35,096 nucleotides of DNA from an uncultured Pigmentiphaga sp. (GCA_937891425.1 CALAGD010000046.1:1-35096); one strand, 5' to 3'. Numbered from the stretch's first letter, positions 1 to 8,316 are shown. The notes: generated from the letters alone by a model not told the origin. Translations and numbers: made by a program.

Positions 1-714
1 CGCCTGCAAGTGCGACCCGGCGATCCCCTCGATCTGCCCGTGGCAGCGCCCGGCCGCCCCCTCCGCGTCGTTGCCGTCTACGCCGACTATGGCAACCCGA
101 CGGGGCACATGTTGGTTCCACTGTCCTGGTTGCGGCGTCACTTTCCTGGTGCACGGCTGGCGGGGCTGGCCGTGCACCTGCGTGGCGCGGGCACCCCTGT
201 GCTCGCACAACGGCTGCAGGAGGCGTTCGCGCTCGACAGTTCAGGGGTGGTCGAGCAGTCTGTCATCCGCCAGTGGTCCATCGACATATTTGATAGGACA
301 TTTGCTGCGACGCGTGCGATGAACGTCCTGACCTTGGGGGTTGCAGGCATGGCCCTGCTCATCAGCCTGCTTGCGCTGGCAGGGCGGCGTCTGTCCCAGC
401 TCGCGCCGTTGTGGGCGCTGGGTGTGCGGCGGCGCCAGATGGCATGGCTGTCGCTGGCCCAGACGCTGATGCTGGCCAGTCTGACAACGATGCTGGCCAT
501 GCCCCTGGGCATCCTGCTTGCCTGGTGCCTGGTCGATGTTGTAAATGTCCATGCATTTGGCTGGCGCCTGCCGCTGTACGTCTTCCCCGGGCAGCTGCTG
601 TTGCTTGGCTGCATGGGCATCGGGGTCAGCCTGCTCGCCGCGCTGGCGCCGGCGGGCAGGCTGTGGTCGGTATCGCCGGCGCAGCTGTTGCGGGAGTTCA
701 GTCGCGATGCGTAG
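1..714 (+). CDS. ABC transporter permease, FtsX/MacB type (C-terminal part, 5' end outside window)
   Basis: The reading frame is open from the first base, so this is the 3' part of a longer gene; the GTG at 10 is only the first in-window start-like codon. The 237 visible codons begin with an extracytoplasmic segment, followed by three or four hydrophobic segments (around residues 105-125, 150-175 and 195-220) ending in a cytoplasmic tail with a PAQLLRE sequence. This is the usual architecture of the C-terminal FtsX domain of MacB/LolE-like permeases, which couple a cytoplasmic ATPase to export or to lipoprotein handling. The stop overlaps the next gene by 8 bp (ATGCGTAG), so the two are translationally coupled. 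FtsX permease next to a CrtC/AttH-type lipocalin is a known pairing (the attEFGH type). The missing ATPase partner is expected upstream. Substrate unknown. Confidence 0.8.
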   Translation, partial: RLQVRPGDPLDLPVAAPGRPLRVVAVYADYGNPTGHMLVPLSWLRRHFPGARLAGLAVHLRGAGTPVLAQRLQEAFALDSSGVVEQSVIRQWSIDIFDRTFAATRAMNVLTLGVAGMALLISLLALAGRRLSQLAPLWALGVRRRQMAWLSLAQTLMLASLTTMLAMPLGILLAWCLVDVVNVHAFGWRLPLYVFPGQLLLLGCMGIGVSLLAALAPAGRLWSVSPAQLLREFSRDA

Positions 715-1864
715 ATGGCTGGCACCGTGTCTCATGCTGCTGGCGCTGGGCGGCTGCGGACGTGATGATTCCGCTCCCCGGGGCGGCGGCTTCGCCGGTC
801 TGGGGAGCGCAGTCGGAGGCTTCCGCGAGGTCGTGCCCGGAGTGCCACTGGCGTTTCCGCGCGACCATGGTGCCCACGAGGGGTTCCGCATTGAATGGTG
901 GTACATTACCGCAAACCTGATCGATGACCAGATGCGTCCATGGGGCGTGCAGTGGACGCTGTTCCGTTCTGCATTGCGGCCGGAGGGCGGCAGCGGCTGG
1001 TCGGACCCGAACGTGTGGATGGGCCACGTTGCGCTTACCGGCCCGCATGGCCACCGGCACGCCGAGGCTTTTGCGCGCGGCGGCATCGGGCAGGCAGGCG
1101 TGAATGCGGATCCCTTCAGGGCCTGGATCGACGGATGGACGCTGCAAGCGCGCAGCAGCGGCGCGGCCGACGGCGGATGCGGCGACCAGGGGCCTGGCGA
1201 TGGCCTGCGCCAGCTCGTGCTTGCCGTTGCGGCCCCCGGGTTGGCCTACGAGCTCAACCTTGATGCTTGCGGTCCTCTGGTGCTGCACGGCGAAGAGGGG
1301 TACAGCCGCAAATCGGGGCAAGGCCAGGCGTCCTATTACTACAGCCAGCCGTTTCTGCGGGTCGACGGGCACGTCGAGCATGAGGGCCGCCGGCATCATG
1401 TCCGTGGCCAGGCCTGGCTCGACCGCGAATGGAGCAGCCAGCCGCTGACCGCGGATCAGCAGGGCTGGGACTGGTTTTCGCTGCATTTCGCTCAGGCCGG
1501 CATCGGTGCGATACCGGAGCAGCCTGCACGGAACCCGACTGGGCACAAGCTCATGGTGTTCCAGGTCAGGCATGTGAGCGGCGATGCGTATCGGGCGGGA
1601 ACCTGGGTAACGCCGGACGGCCGGGCGGTCACGCTGCGTGCGGACCAGATCCGCCTGCTGGCGCTCGAGCATACGCGCCTGGCCAACGGTCGGCGTGTGC
1701 CCACCCGGTGGCGGGTCGAAGTGCCGGACTTCGGCGTCGACGCGGAAGTGGTGGCGCTTGAGCCAGGGGCCTGGATGGACACGACGTTTCCGTACTGGGA
1801 GGGGCCAGTGACGGTGTCAGGCAGTGCCACCGGAGTGGGCTATCTGGAAATGACGGGCTATTGA
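707..1864 (+). CDS. Lipocalin-like AttH/CrtC-family lipoprotein
   Basis: The 385-residue product starts at the ATG overlapping the permease stop. This start gives a clean lipoprotein signal peptide: MRR, a hydrophobic stretch, and a lipobox LGGC with Cys17; Gly18 at +2 predicts outer-membrane sorting. An earlier in-frame start would bury the signal peptide. The body carries the EWWY motif (residues 63-66) and the LDREWSSQPL-type segment typical of the hydroxyneurosporene synthase/AttH family, a double lipocalin-like beta-barrel. The family is often annotated carotenoid 1,2-hydratase, but no carotenoid gene is near. Overlap with an FtsX permease argues for an envelope role as accessory lipoprotein of an ABC system. 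The barrel probably binds a hydrophobic ligand (inference). Enzymatic activity is unproven; the family assignment is good. Confidence 0.85.
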   Translation: MRRWLAPCLMLLALGGCGRDDSAPRGGGFAGLGSAVGGFREVVPGVPLAFPRDHGAHEGFRIEWWYITANLIDDQMRPWGVQWTLFRSALRPEGGSGWSDPNVWMGHVALTGPHGHRHAEAFARGGIGQAGVNADPFRAWIDGWTLQARSSGAADGGCGDQGPGDGLRQLVLAVAAPGLAYELNLDACGPLVLHGEEGYSRKSGQGQASYYYSQPFLRVDGHVEHEGRRHHVRGQAWLDREWSSQPLTADQQGWDWFSLHFAQAGIGAIPEQPARNPTGHKLMVFQVRHVSGDAYRAGTWVTPDGRAVTLRADQIRLLALEHTRLANGRRVPTRWRVEVPDFGVDAEVVALEPGAWMDTTFPYWEGPVTVSGSATGVGYLEMTGY

Positions 1865-1888
1865 GCGCGGCTGCCCTTGCCGAAGCGC

Positions 1889-3184
1889 ATGCTGAGTGCG
1901 CTATGCTTCGGCCTTTATGGACCGCATACGGAGCCAGCCATCAAATTTCCCGCATACCGTATCTACGCGAACCGGCGCGTGTTTCCCCTGCTGGCACTCG
2001 GCTTTGCCAGCGGGTTGCCCCTGGCACTCACGGGTGGAACGCTGCAGGCCTGGGCTACGGTCGAAATGGTCTCGTTGCAGGCCATCGGTTTCCTCACCCT
2101 GGTGGGCTCGGCCTACACCCTGAAATTCCTCTGGGCGCCCCTGGTGGACCGCTATGTGCCGCCCTTTCTCGGGCGCAGGCGCGGCTGGATGCTGCTCACC
2201 CAGGTTGGGCTGGCACTATCGATCATGGCCATGGGGCTGTTTTCGCCTGGCCGGTCGTTGATGCTCCTGGCCCTGCTGGCAGTGCTGGTGGCCTTCCTTT
2301 CAGCCACCCAGGATGTCGCCTTCGACGCCTACCGCACCGACGTGCTGCACGCCGACGAGCGGGGCGCAGGCGCCGCCCTGTCCGTGCTAGGGTACCGCCT
2401 GGCAATGCTGGTGTCGGGCGGGCTGGCGCTGGTGATCGCCGACCAGTGGCTGGGCTGGGGGAACACCTACGTGCTCATGGGTGCGCTCATGGTGCTGGCT
2501 GCCCTCGTGACCCTGCTGTCTCCCGAGCCGGAGGCCACGATCGTTCCTCCCAGTACCCTGCGCGAGGCGGTCATGGGGCCATTGAAGGAGTTCTTCAGCA
2601 GGCGCGGGGCCATCACGCTGCTGGTGCTGGTCGTGCTATACAAGCTGGGCGACGCTTTCGCCGGGGCACTTTCCACTACCTTCCTCATTCGTGGCGTCGG
2701 ATTCAGCCCCGGCGAGGTGGGCATGGTCAACAAGATCATGGGGCTCGCTGCTACCATTATTGGGGCAGTCGTTGGCGGTGGCCTGCTGGCGCGTCTTGGC
2801 CTTTACCGCTCGCTCATGCTGTTCGGTCTCGCGCAGGCTGTCTCCAATCTTGCTTACTGGCTCATCGCCGTCGCCCCCAAGAGCCTGGTGCTCATGGCGG
2901 CGGGCATCGGTCTCGAGAATCTGTGCGGCGGCATGGGCACCGCGGCGTTCGTGGCACTGCTCATGGGGCTGTGCAACCAGCAGTTCAGTGCCACCCAGTT
3001 TGCGTTGCTGTCGGCGCTGTCGGCCATCGGACGAACCTATCTTGCAGGGCCGTTGTCGCCGCCGCTGGTCGAGGCCTTCGACTGGCCCATGTTCTTCCTG
3101 ATTACGGTGCTGATTGCCTTGCCCGGGCTGGTGCTGCTCTGGTGGCGGCGCGACGAGATACGCGAGCTCGATGCTGCAGCATGA
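1889..3184 (+). CDS. ampG: AmpG-like muropeptide MFS permease
   Basis: A polytopic major facilitator superfamily protein with about 12 hydrophobic segments. The N-terminal section has the AmpG signature: GLPLALTGGTLQAW, followed by KFLWAPLVDRYVPPFLGRRRGW, here cited as two adjoining pieces KFLWAPLVDRY and VPPFLGRRRGW. AmpG imports GlcNAc-anhydroMurNAc peptides across the inner membrane for wall recycling, which fits with anmK further along this window. The length (431 aa from ATG 1889) is below E. coli AmpG (491 aa), as in many betaproteobacterial versions that lack the last helices. The start is uncertain: TTG 1877 and ATG 1889 are both in frame, neither has a convincing ribosome binding site, and homology-like sequence begins only near KFPAYRIYANRRVFPLL. 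It lies 24 bp after the lipoprotein gene and may be co-transcribed. Confidence 0.85.
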   Translation: MLSALCFGLYGPHTEPAIKFPAYRIYANRRVFPLLALGFASGLPLALTGGTLQAWATVEMVSLQAIGFLTLVGSAYTLKFLWAPLVDRYVPPFLGRRRGWMLLTQVGLALSIMAMGLFSPGRSLMLLALLAVLVAFLSATQDVAFDAYRTDVLHADERGAGAALSVLGYRLAMLVSGGLALVIADQWLGWGNTYVLMGALMVLAALVTLLSPEPEATIVPPSTLREAVMGPLKEFFSRRGAITLLVLVVLYKLGDAFAGALSTTFLIRGVGFSPGEVGMVNKIMGLAATIIGAVVGGGLLARLGLYRSLMLFGLAQAVSNLAYWLIAVAPKSLVLMAAGIGLENLCGGMGTAAFVALLMGLCNQQFSATQFALLSALSAIGRTYLAGPLSPPLVEAFDWPMFFLITVLIALPGLVLLWWRRDEIRELDAAA

Positions 3185-3196
3185 TCTGACACTCCC

Positions 3197-3829
3197 ATGG
3201 CGCTACTACCTACTTTGTTCATTATCGCGATCACGGCCGAAGCGATGACCGCGGCCCTTGCCGCGGGGCGCCGCGACATGGACTGGGTTGGTGTCTGCAT
3301 CATTGCCTTTGTCACGTCATTGGGCGGCGGCTCGTTGCGCGACGTGCTGCTCGGCCACTATCCCCTGACGTGGGTGCAGCACCCCGAGTACCTGTGGGTA
3401 ACGACTGGTGCGGCGCTGCTGACGGCCTTCATCGCCCCGGTCATGAAGCACCTGCGCCGGCTGTTCTTCTGGCTTGACGCCCTGGGCCTCGTGGTATTCA
3501 CCATCATCGGCTGCAATATCGCCCGGCAGATGGAGCTGCCGCTCACCATCGTGCTGGTCAGCGGCATGATCACGGGATGCGCGGGCGGTGTCCTGCGCGA
3601 CGTGCTGTGCAACGACATCCCGCTGCTGTTCCGCAGTGAACTGTATGCCAGCGTATCGCTGCTGACCGGGTGCATCTACCTGGCCGTGCTGCATTTCGCC
3701 CCCGACGTTGGGATGACCCACAACGCGGCGGTGATCGTCTCGTTGGCTGCGGGCCTCGCCTTGCGCATGCTGGCCCTGCATTTCAACTGGCAGATGCCCA
3801 AATTCGTCTACCGCGACGACTGGGACTGA
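3197..3829 (+). CDS. TRIC cation channel / UPF0126 family membrane protein
   Basis: A 210-residue integral membrane protein with about seven hydrophobic segments and the internal duplication of the UPF0126 (YadS/YicG) family. The repeat signatures are GGGSLRDVLLG (around residues 37-47) and GCAGGVLRDVLC (around 127-138), each a glycine-rich turn followed by RDVL. Bacterial members are trimeric cation channels; some E. coli relatives have been linked to glycine uptake. It ends in a short cytoplasmic tail (KFVYRDDWD). It starts 12 bp after ampG and is probably read from the same transcript. No strong Shine-Dalgarno is visible, which fits translational coupling. It converges with the following LysR gene, leaving only 22 bp. 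The transported ion is not predictable. Confidence 0.85.
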   Translation: MALLPTLFIIAITAEAMTAALAAGRRDMDWVGVCIIAFVTSLGGGSLRDVLLGHYPLTWVQHPEYLWVTTGAALLTAFIAPVMKHLRRLFFWLDALGLVVFTIIGCNIARQMELPLTIVLVSGMITGCAGGVLRDVLCNDIPLLFRSELYASVSLLTGCIYLAVLHFAPDVGMTHNAAVIVSLAAGLALRMLALHFNWQMPKFVYRDDWD

Positions 3830-3851
3830 TGCACTGGAATACCGGGCGATT

Positions 3852-4739
3852 TCACTCCTCCAGAAAGAGTGTGGCCACCGTTGAGCGCAGCCACTGGTTG
3901 GCCGGATCGTTATGGTAGCGCGTATGCCAGTGCTGCTTGATCGAGAAGCGCGGCAGGGCAAACGGTGTGGGCAGGGTCTTCACCTCCGCGATCTTCACCA
4001 GCATTTGCGCTACGCGGTCGGGTACGGTGGCGATGAGGTCGGTGTTCGCCAGCAGGTTGCCCAGTCCGGGCAGGGCGGGCAATGACAGCGCCACCTGACG
4101 GCGCACCCGTTGCTGGGCCAGCCCCTGTTCCACCAGATCATGCCCCATGCCGGGGGCGGTGATCACGACGTGCCGCTCGCTGAGAAACATTGCCTTGCTG
4201 ATGTGCTGGTCGATGCGCGGGTGATCGCGCCGGACCACGCAGGCGAATGACTGTTCAAACAGTTTCTGCTGATAGAAGCCCGCTTCCAGTTCGGGCATGT
4301 AGCCGATCGCGAGGTCGATGTCGCCGGATTCCAGCGCGCGCGGTGTTTCCGAAGTAATGCGCAGGACGTCCACCCGGATCTGGGGAGCCAGTTGCGCGAT
4401 ACGGTTCATCAGCAGGGGCAAGAACTCCAGGTGGCTGATGTCCGTCATCGCAATATGAAAAAGCCGGGTGGAGGTGGAAGCGTCGAACGGCACTTGTTGC
4501 TGGACGGCCTTGCGCAGCAGCTCGAGCGCCTGGCGTAGCGGCTGCACCAGCGAGAGCGCATGCGGGGTGGGCATCATGCCTTCCCGGGTACGGACGAAAA
4601 GCGGATCGTTGAATTGCCGGCGCAGACGTGCCAGCGCGAGACTGACGGAAGTCTGCGCCATGTTCAGGTTCTCCGCGGCGCGCGACACGCTGCGCGTGCG
4701 GTAAATCTCGTCGAAGACTGCCAGCAGTTTCAGGTCCAT
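3852..4739 (-). CDS. LysR-family regulator (NodD/LinR-like)
   Basis: The 295-residue product has an N-terminal winged helix-turn-helix (residues 1-60: FDEIYRTRSVSRAAENLNMA, then SVSLALARLRRQFNDPLFVR) and a C-terminal periplasmic-binding-protein-like effector domain. The strong FDEIYRTRSVSRAAE helix and the RTREGMMPTPHA wing match the NodD/LinR/DntR branch, whose members often sense aromatic or carboxylate inducers. ATG 4739 is chosen over TTG 4745. It is transcribed away from the chorismate mutase/Bug/FAD oxidoreductase cluster across a 202-bp spacer and is the obvious candidate regulator of that cluster (inference). Effector unknown. Confidence 0.9.
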   Translation of the reverse strand: MDLKLLAVFDEIYRTRSVSRAAENLNMAQTSVSLALARLRRQFNDPLFVRTREGMMPTPHALSLVQPLRQALELLRKAVQQQVPFDASTSTRLFHIAMTDISHLEFLPLLMNRIAQLAPQIRVDVLRITSETPRALESGDIDLAIGYMPELEAGFYQQKLFEQSFACVVRRDHPRIDQHISKAMFLSERHVVITAPGMGHDLVEQGLAQQRVRRQVALSLPALPGLGNLLANTDLIATVPDRVAQMLVKIAEVKTLPTPFALPRFSIKQHWHTRYHNDPANQWLRSTVATLFLEE

Positions 4740-4756
4740 TATCAAGAAATCCGCTA

Positions 4757-4782
4757 GTCCATATTTTCCCTATTTAATGGAC
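4757..4782. promoter_or_regulatory. Inverted repeat in the divergent LysR / chorismate mutase spacer
   Basis: GTCCAT (4757-4762) and ATGGAC (4777-4782) are perfect 6-bp arms separated by 14 bp of AT-rich DNA. The site lies just upstream of the LysR start, and the right arm abuts a CATAAT that could serve as a -10 box (4782-4787) for the rightward operon. LysR regulators usually bind such interrupted dyads in the spacer they share with their target. The arms are short, so chance is possible in an AT-rich stretch. Confidence 0.3.
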
Positions 4783-4832
4783 ATAATACGGCAGGATCGG
4801 TAACCTCTGGACCACGTCACCATGAAAACTGC

Positions 4833-4858
4833 GCGGCACGCCCATGTGGGTGCGCCGC
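4833..4858 (+). other. Leader hairpin upstream of the chorismate mutase-like gene
   Basis: GCGGCACGCCC (4833-4843) and GGGTGCGCCGC (4848-4858) can form an 11-step stem with one A-C mismatch and one G-U pair around the loop ATGT. No U-tract follows, so it is not a classical terminator. It would lie in the 5' leader of the operon, about 84 nt before the chosen start codon. Role unknown. Confidence 0.3.
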
Positions 4859-4941
4859 ATCAAGTCACAAGACTGTCGTGGCCGGGGCGCCGAAATCGTG
4901 GTGCTTCATCGTCCCGGCCCGTCTGCTTGCGAGAGTCCCAG

Positions 4942-5322
4942 ATGAGCAATAAGGAACCCGATCCCAAGGGCCGGCCTCGCCGTGCCTTTCGTGACCCTGC
5001 CTATCGGCCGCTGTGCCAGGACCTGGCGGAGGTTCGCGCGAACATCGACCGCCTCGACCAGGAAATCGTCCGTCTGATCGCCGAGCGTGCCATGTACGTA
5101 AAGGACGCCGCTCGCTTCAAGGGCGATGCTTACCAGGTGTCCGCTCCCGCACGCCAGGCCGAGGTATTCGAAAAGGCTCGCCAGCTGGCACGCACCCACA
5201 ACATGGGTTTCGAAGGCCTCGAGGAAGTGGTCGAGGCGACGTACCGAGCCATGGTGGCGGCATTCATCGCTAATGAACAGCGTTACTTCGATCAGATGAT
5301 CGTGCTGGACCCCGATTCGTGA
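4942..5322 (+). CDS. Chorismate mutase / PchB-like small AroQ-fold protein
   Basis: A 126-residue, all-helical protein of the CM_2 (AroQ) family. Active-site residues of the family are visible with the right spacing: Arg32 (VRANIDRLD), Arg49 (AERA) and Lys60 (AARFK), matching Arg11/Arg28/Lys39 of the E. coli domain. Gln113 (FIANEQRYF) resembles the C-terminal helix of PchB, the isochorismate-pyruvate lyase. It could therefore be a chorismate mutase, an isochorismate-pyruvate lyase, or a relative acting on another substrate. ATG 4942 is chosen because the frame upstream (from 4822) encodes an arginine-rich tail without family resemblance, and GAGAG lies 7 nt before 4942. There is no signal peptide, so it is cytoplasmic. 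It is followed 38 bp later by a Bug receptor gene, an unusual partner for an aromatic-biosynthesis enzyme. Confidence 0.8.
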   Translation: MSNKEPDPKGRPRRAFRDPAYRPLCQDLAEVRANIDRLDQEIVRLIAERAMYVKDAARFKGDAYQVSAPARQAEVFEKARQLARTHNMGFEGLEEVVEATYRAMVAAFIANEQRYFDQMIVLDPDS

Positions 5323-5360
5323 GCCATCAGGCGGAAGTTTTTCAAACAGGAGACATGACC

Positions 5361-6362
5361 ATGCCTATGCAAGAGCGTGTTGTCGCTTCATTTCTGAAAC
5401 GGCTGGGGGCGGTCACCGCAGTGGCCGTACTGGCCGCTCTGCCGTTCAGTCAGGCCCATGCTGAATGGCCCAAGGACAAACCCCTCACCGTGATCGTACC
5501 GTTCGGCCCAGGCTCCAGTCCTGACCAGGTCGCCCGTGTGGTTGCCGACAAGGCGTCTTCCATCCTGGGCCAGACCATCGTCGTGGAGAACCGCCCGGGC
5601 GCCAGCGGCAATATAGGTACGAACGCCATAGCGCGCGCCAAGCCTGACGGCTACACCTTTGGCGTGTCGATTACCGGGCCGATGGTGAACAACACCGTGC
5701 TGTACGATTCCCTGCCGTACGACCCGAAGAAGGATCTGGTGCCACTCACGCTTGCCGTGCACCAGCCCAACATCCTGGTGGTGCGGGCGGATTCGCCCAT
5801 CAAGAGCGTGCAGGATCTCCTGCAGGCCCTGCGCGACAACCCCGACAAGTTCAACTTCCCGTCTACCGGCAACGGCACGGTCTCGCACCTCTCGGTCGAG
5901 CTGATGCTGCAACGCACGAACAGTACCGCGGTGCACGCGCCTTATCCCTCGTCGCCGCAGGCGGTCACCTCCATCGTGGCTGGCGATACGCAGTTTGGCG
6001 CGTTGCCCCCGATTGCGGTCATGCCGCTTGTGCGTGACGGCCGTCTGCGTGCCCTGGCGGTCACTTCATCGCAGCGGTCCAGTCTGCTGCCCGATATCCC
6101 GACCCTGGGCGAGGCGGGCGTGGAAGGCATTGAGGGTTCGGCCTGGATCGGCTTTGTCGCGCCGGCCGGCATTCCCGAAGACGTCCAGCAGAAGCTGACG
6201 GCAGCCCTGCGCGAAGCGCTCAACGATCCGGAAGTGGTGCGTGTGCTGGGCAATTCCTACATGGAAGTCGTGGGCAGCACGCCGGAGGAGTTCCGTCAGT
6301 ACATGGACGAAGAACTCGAACGCTGGGGTCCGCTCATCAAGAAGCTGGGCATCAAGCTCTGA
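5361..6362 (+). CDS. Bug/TctC-family tripartite tricarboxylate transporter substrate-binding protein
   Basis: A 333-residue periplasmic receptor with a Sec signal peptide (hydrophobic core LGAVTAVAVLAALPF, cleavage after AHA). The Bug signatures are present: LTVIVPFGPGSSPDQVAR in the first ligand loop, VVENRPGASGNIGTNAIAR, and KPDGYT. Bug proteins bind mostly carboxylates (tri- and dicarboxylates, amino acids, aromatic acids) and many lack dedicated TctAB membrane partners, as here. ATG 5361 is preferred to ATG 5355 or GTG 5319 because AGGAGA (5348-5353) then sits 7 nt upstream. It lies between the chorismate mutase-like gene and an FAD oxidoreductase with short gaps on both sides, suggesting one operon. 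The ligand cannot be read from sequence. Confidence 0.9.
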   Translation: MPMQERVVASFLKRLGAVTAVAVLAALPFSQAHAEWPKDKPLTVIVPFGPGSSPDQVARVVADKASSILGQTIVVENRPGASGNIGTNAIARAKPDGYTFGVSITGPMVNNTVLYDSLPYDPKKDLVPLTLAVHQPNILVVRADSPIKSVQDLLQALRDNPDKFNFPSTGNGTVSHLSVELMLQRTNSTAVHAPYPSSPQAVTSIVAGDTQFGALPPIAVMPLVRDGRLRALAVTSSQRSSLLPDIPTLGEAGVEGIEGSAWIGFVAPAGIPEDVQQKLTAALREALNDPEVVRVLGNSYMEVVGSTPEEFRQYMDEELERWGPLIKKLGIKL

Positions 6363-6430
6363 GCGGGCGGTAATCATCGTGCAATGGGCCGGTGCTGCCT
6401 GTGGCCGCGCCGGCCGGAGAAAGAAGTTTC

Positions 6431-7789
6431 ATGATGGACATTCAAGAGCCGGCGCGCCGTACGCGCGTAATTGGCGAGTACGAAGTCGTGGTGCTGGGCG
6501 GTGGGCCCGCCGGTCTGCTCGCCGCGGCCGCGGCTGCCCGCCATGGGGCCAGTGTCGTGCTGGTCGAACGCTACGGGTTTCTCGGCGGCATGGGAACGGC
6601 AGCGGGCGTGTCGAATTTCTGCGGCCTGCACGCGAACGTGCGGGGCGAGATCCGCCAGGTCGTTCATGGCACGGTTGACGAACTGCTCGACCGCATGCGC
6701 GCGCTCGACGGCCTCAATGAGCCGCACGAACTGTTCGGTCGTATCCGGGCCCAGGCCTACGATCTGTCCGCTTACAAATGCGCCGCCGACCAGCTGCTTG
6801 AGGCGTCAGGGGCCAGCGTCCTGTTCCACGCGCTTGCCGTAGGTGTCGTGCACAACGACGACGGACAGCCTGATGTCCTGCTTCTTGAAACGAAATCAGG
6901 TCGGGTAGGCGTACGCGGTCGGGTCTTCATCGACTGCTCGGGCGATGCCGACCTGGCGCACTGGGCCGGGGTTCCCTACGAGAAAGGCGATGCCGGTCAG
7001 ATGCTTTATCCCACGCTGATGTTCAAGGTGGGCAACGTCGACGCCGGCCGGGCGGGCGAAGCTTGGCGGGTCATCCCTCGGCTGATGGATGAAGCCGAAG
7101 CAGAGGGAGCCTTCCGGTTCCCGCGGCGGGGCGCCATCGTCCGGCCGCAAAAACGGCCCTATGAGTGGCGTGTCAATGTTACGCAACTGCGCCAGCCCGA
7201 CGGCTCGGCGGCCGATGGAACCGACGTGCAGTCGCTCACCGAAGCCGAGCTGGAGGGGCGGCGCCAGATCGTGAACTTCGTACAGTTTCTGCGTGCGCGG
7301 GTACCAGGATTCGAAAATGCCTACATTCTGGATATCGCTCCGCAGGTAGGCATACGTGAAACGCGCCGTATCCTCGGTGAAGCCGTAGTCACACGCGACG
7401 ACGTCGTGCAATGCGTCGATTTCGACGACTCCATCGGGGTCAACGGCTGGCCGCTGGAGATTCACGCGGCAGGCGACGTCAAGTGGGTATGGCCTGAGCC
7501 GGGTTCGCGCGGCTACAACCAGCTGCCGTATCGCATGCTGCTGCCGCGCCAGGACGCGGGCATCCATAACCTGCTGGTCGCGGGCCGCTGCGCGTCGATG
7601 ACGCATGAAGGACAGTCGGCGGCACGGGTCAGCGGCAGCTGTTTCGTGATGGGCGAAGCCGCGGGCACTGCGGCAGCCATGGCGGTACGGGCCACCCCTG
7701 CGGGCATCGCGCGCCCCGCCGGCATCGACATTACCCTCCTGCAGCGCAAGCTCGAAGAGCAGGGGGTGTTCCTCGGGCGCGACGAGTGA
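6431..7789 (+). CDS. FAD-dependent oxidoreductase (FAD_oxidored / GIDA-like Rossmann fold)
   Basis: A 452-residue flavoprotein. Residues 17-46 form the N-terminal dinucleotide-binding fold: VVVLGGGPAGLLAA (GxGxxG-type at 23-28), with Glu46 in LVERYG to bind the ribose. GGMGTAAGVSNF follows, as in the FAD_oxidored family (PF12831). The C-terminal FAD motif reads HNLLVAGRCASMTHEGQSA, close to the family consensus in which a catalogued AGR-x-S segment contacts FAD. No signal peptide or membrane segment is seen, so it is cytoplasmic. ATG 6431 follows GGAGAAAGAAG at proper distance; GTG 6392 is less likely. It lies 68 bp after the Bug gene in the same direction. Family members are found in many catabolic clusters and the substrate is unknown; an oxidation step on the compound bound by the Bug protein is an inference. 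Confidence 0.85.
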   Translation: MMDIQEPARRTRVIGEYEVVVLGGGPAGLLAAAAAARHGASVVLVERYGFLGGMGTAAGVSNFCGLHANVRGEIRQVVHGTVDELLDRMRALDGLNEPHELFGRIRAQAYDLSAYKCAADQLLEASGASVLFHALAVGVVHNDDGQPDVLLLETKSGRVGVRGRVFIDCSGDADLAHWAGVPYEKGDAGQMLYPTLMFKVGNVDAGRAGEAWRVIPRLMDEAEAEGAFRFPRRGAIVRPQKRPYEWRVNVTQLRQPDGSAADGTDVQSLTEAELEGRRQIVNFVQFLRARVPGFENAYILDIAPQVGIRETRRILGEAVVTRDDVVQCVDFDDSIGVNGWPLEIHAAGDVKWVWPEPGSRGYNQLPYRMLLPRQDAGIHNLLVAGRCASMTHEGQSAARVSGSCFVMGEAAGTAAAMAVRATPAGIARPAGIDITLLQRKLEEQGVFLGRDE

Positions 7790-8316
7790 TGTGCTGATCC
7801 TGCCATAGCCAATCCATCCTGAGCGCCGGGTCGCACTTGCCGGTGGCGTGGCATCGGTCGAAAAAGCTCGGGCCAGAACCCATGGATGATGAATCCGCCC
7901 CCGGGTTCCGGGATGCCGCACGCGGTGTGCCACGCAGACCTTCCCGCGATGGAGGGGCGTGAATCAGGGGCATGGGGATGAGCATCAGTTCGTCCGGATC
8001 CAGCGGTAACAGGCAGGAGAGTCTCCGGCTACCCAGCCGGATTCCCATAACCACGTACAATGACGGTTTCGCGCCGCAACATACAGCGAAGCGAGCGGCG
8101 CTTTTTGTTGAGCGACCCGCGTCGGGCCAGTGTACCGGGTGTCGTGCGCTGGCCGGCCGCGAAGTGTGGCCGCTTTCTTGCGTGCCCGGGCCGGATGCGG
8201 CGGTGGCCAGGCGCATCGATTCTTCCGATGGCGCTGGCCGGCATGGCGTTCGCGACCGCATGCTGCCGCACCGGACCGATGGCTGCGCACGCGTTTCCCG
8301 CAGGTAGATTGCACTG
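7790..8316. other. 527-bp gap without a convincing gene
   Basis: Between the FAD oxidoreductase and the MBL hydrolase no frame shows a recognisable protein. An 85-codon plus-strand frame (8060-8317) whose stop overlaps the next ATG is arginine- and cysteine-rich and looks like random GC-rich translation. The only structured element is a hairpin with a T-run at 8071-8106. The 8107-8316 portion would hold the promoter or leader of the MBL gene, but no clear -35/-10 pair was found. Confidence 0.6.
8071..8106 (+). terminator. Candidate Rho-independent terminator
   Basis: GCGCCGC (8071-8077) pairs perfectly with GCGGCGC (8095-8101) and is followed directly by five T (8102-8106). The loop of 17 nt is longer than usual. 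It lies 280 bp after the FAD oxidoreductase stop and 210 bp before the MBL gene. It could end the chorismate mutase-Bug-oxidoreductase transcript or attenuate transcription into the MBL gene. Confidence 0.45.

Noticed and set aside
4822..4941. Longer start (ATG 4822) for the chorismate mutase-like gene
   Set aside because: The added 40 residues are Arg/Ser-rich, resemble no AroQ protein and have no ribosome site; the segment also forms the leader hairpin.
5319..5360. GTG 5319 or ATG 5355 as start of the first Bug gene
   Set aside because: AGGAGA at 5348-5353 would be too close to 5355 and downstream of 5319; only ATG 5361 has normal spacing and a normal signal peptide.
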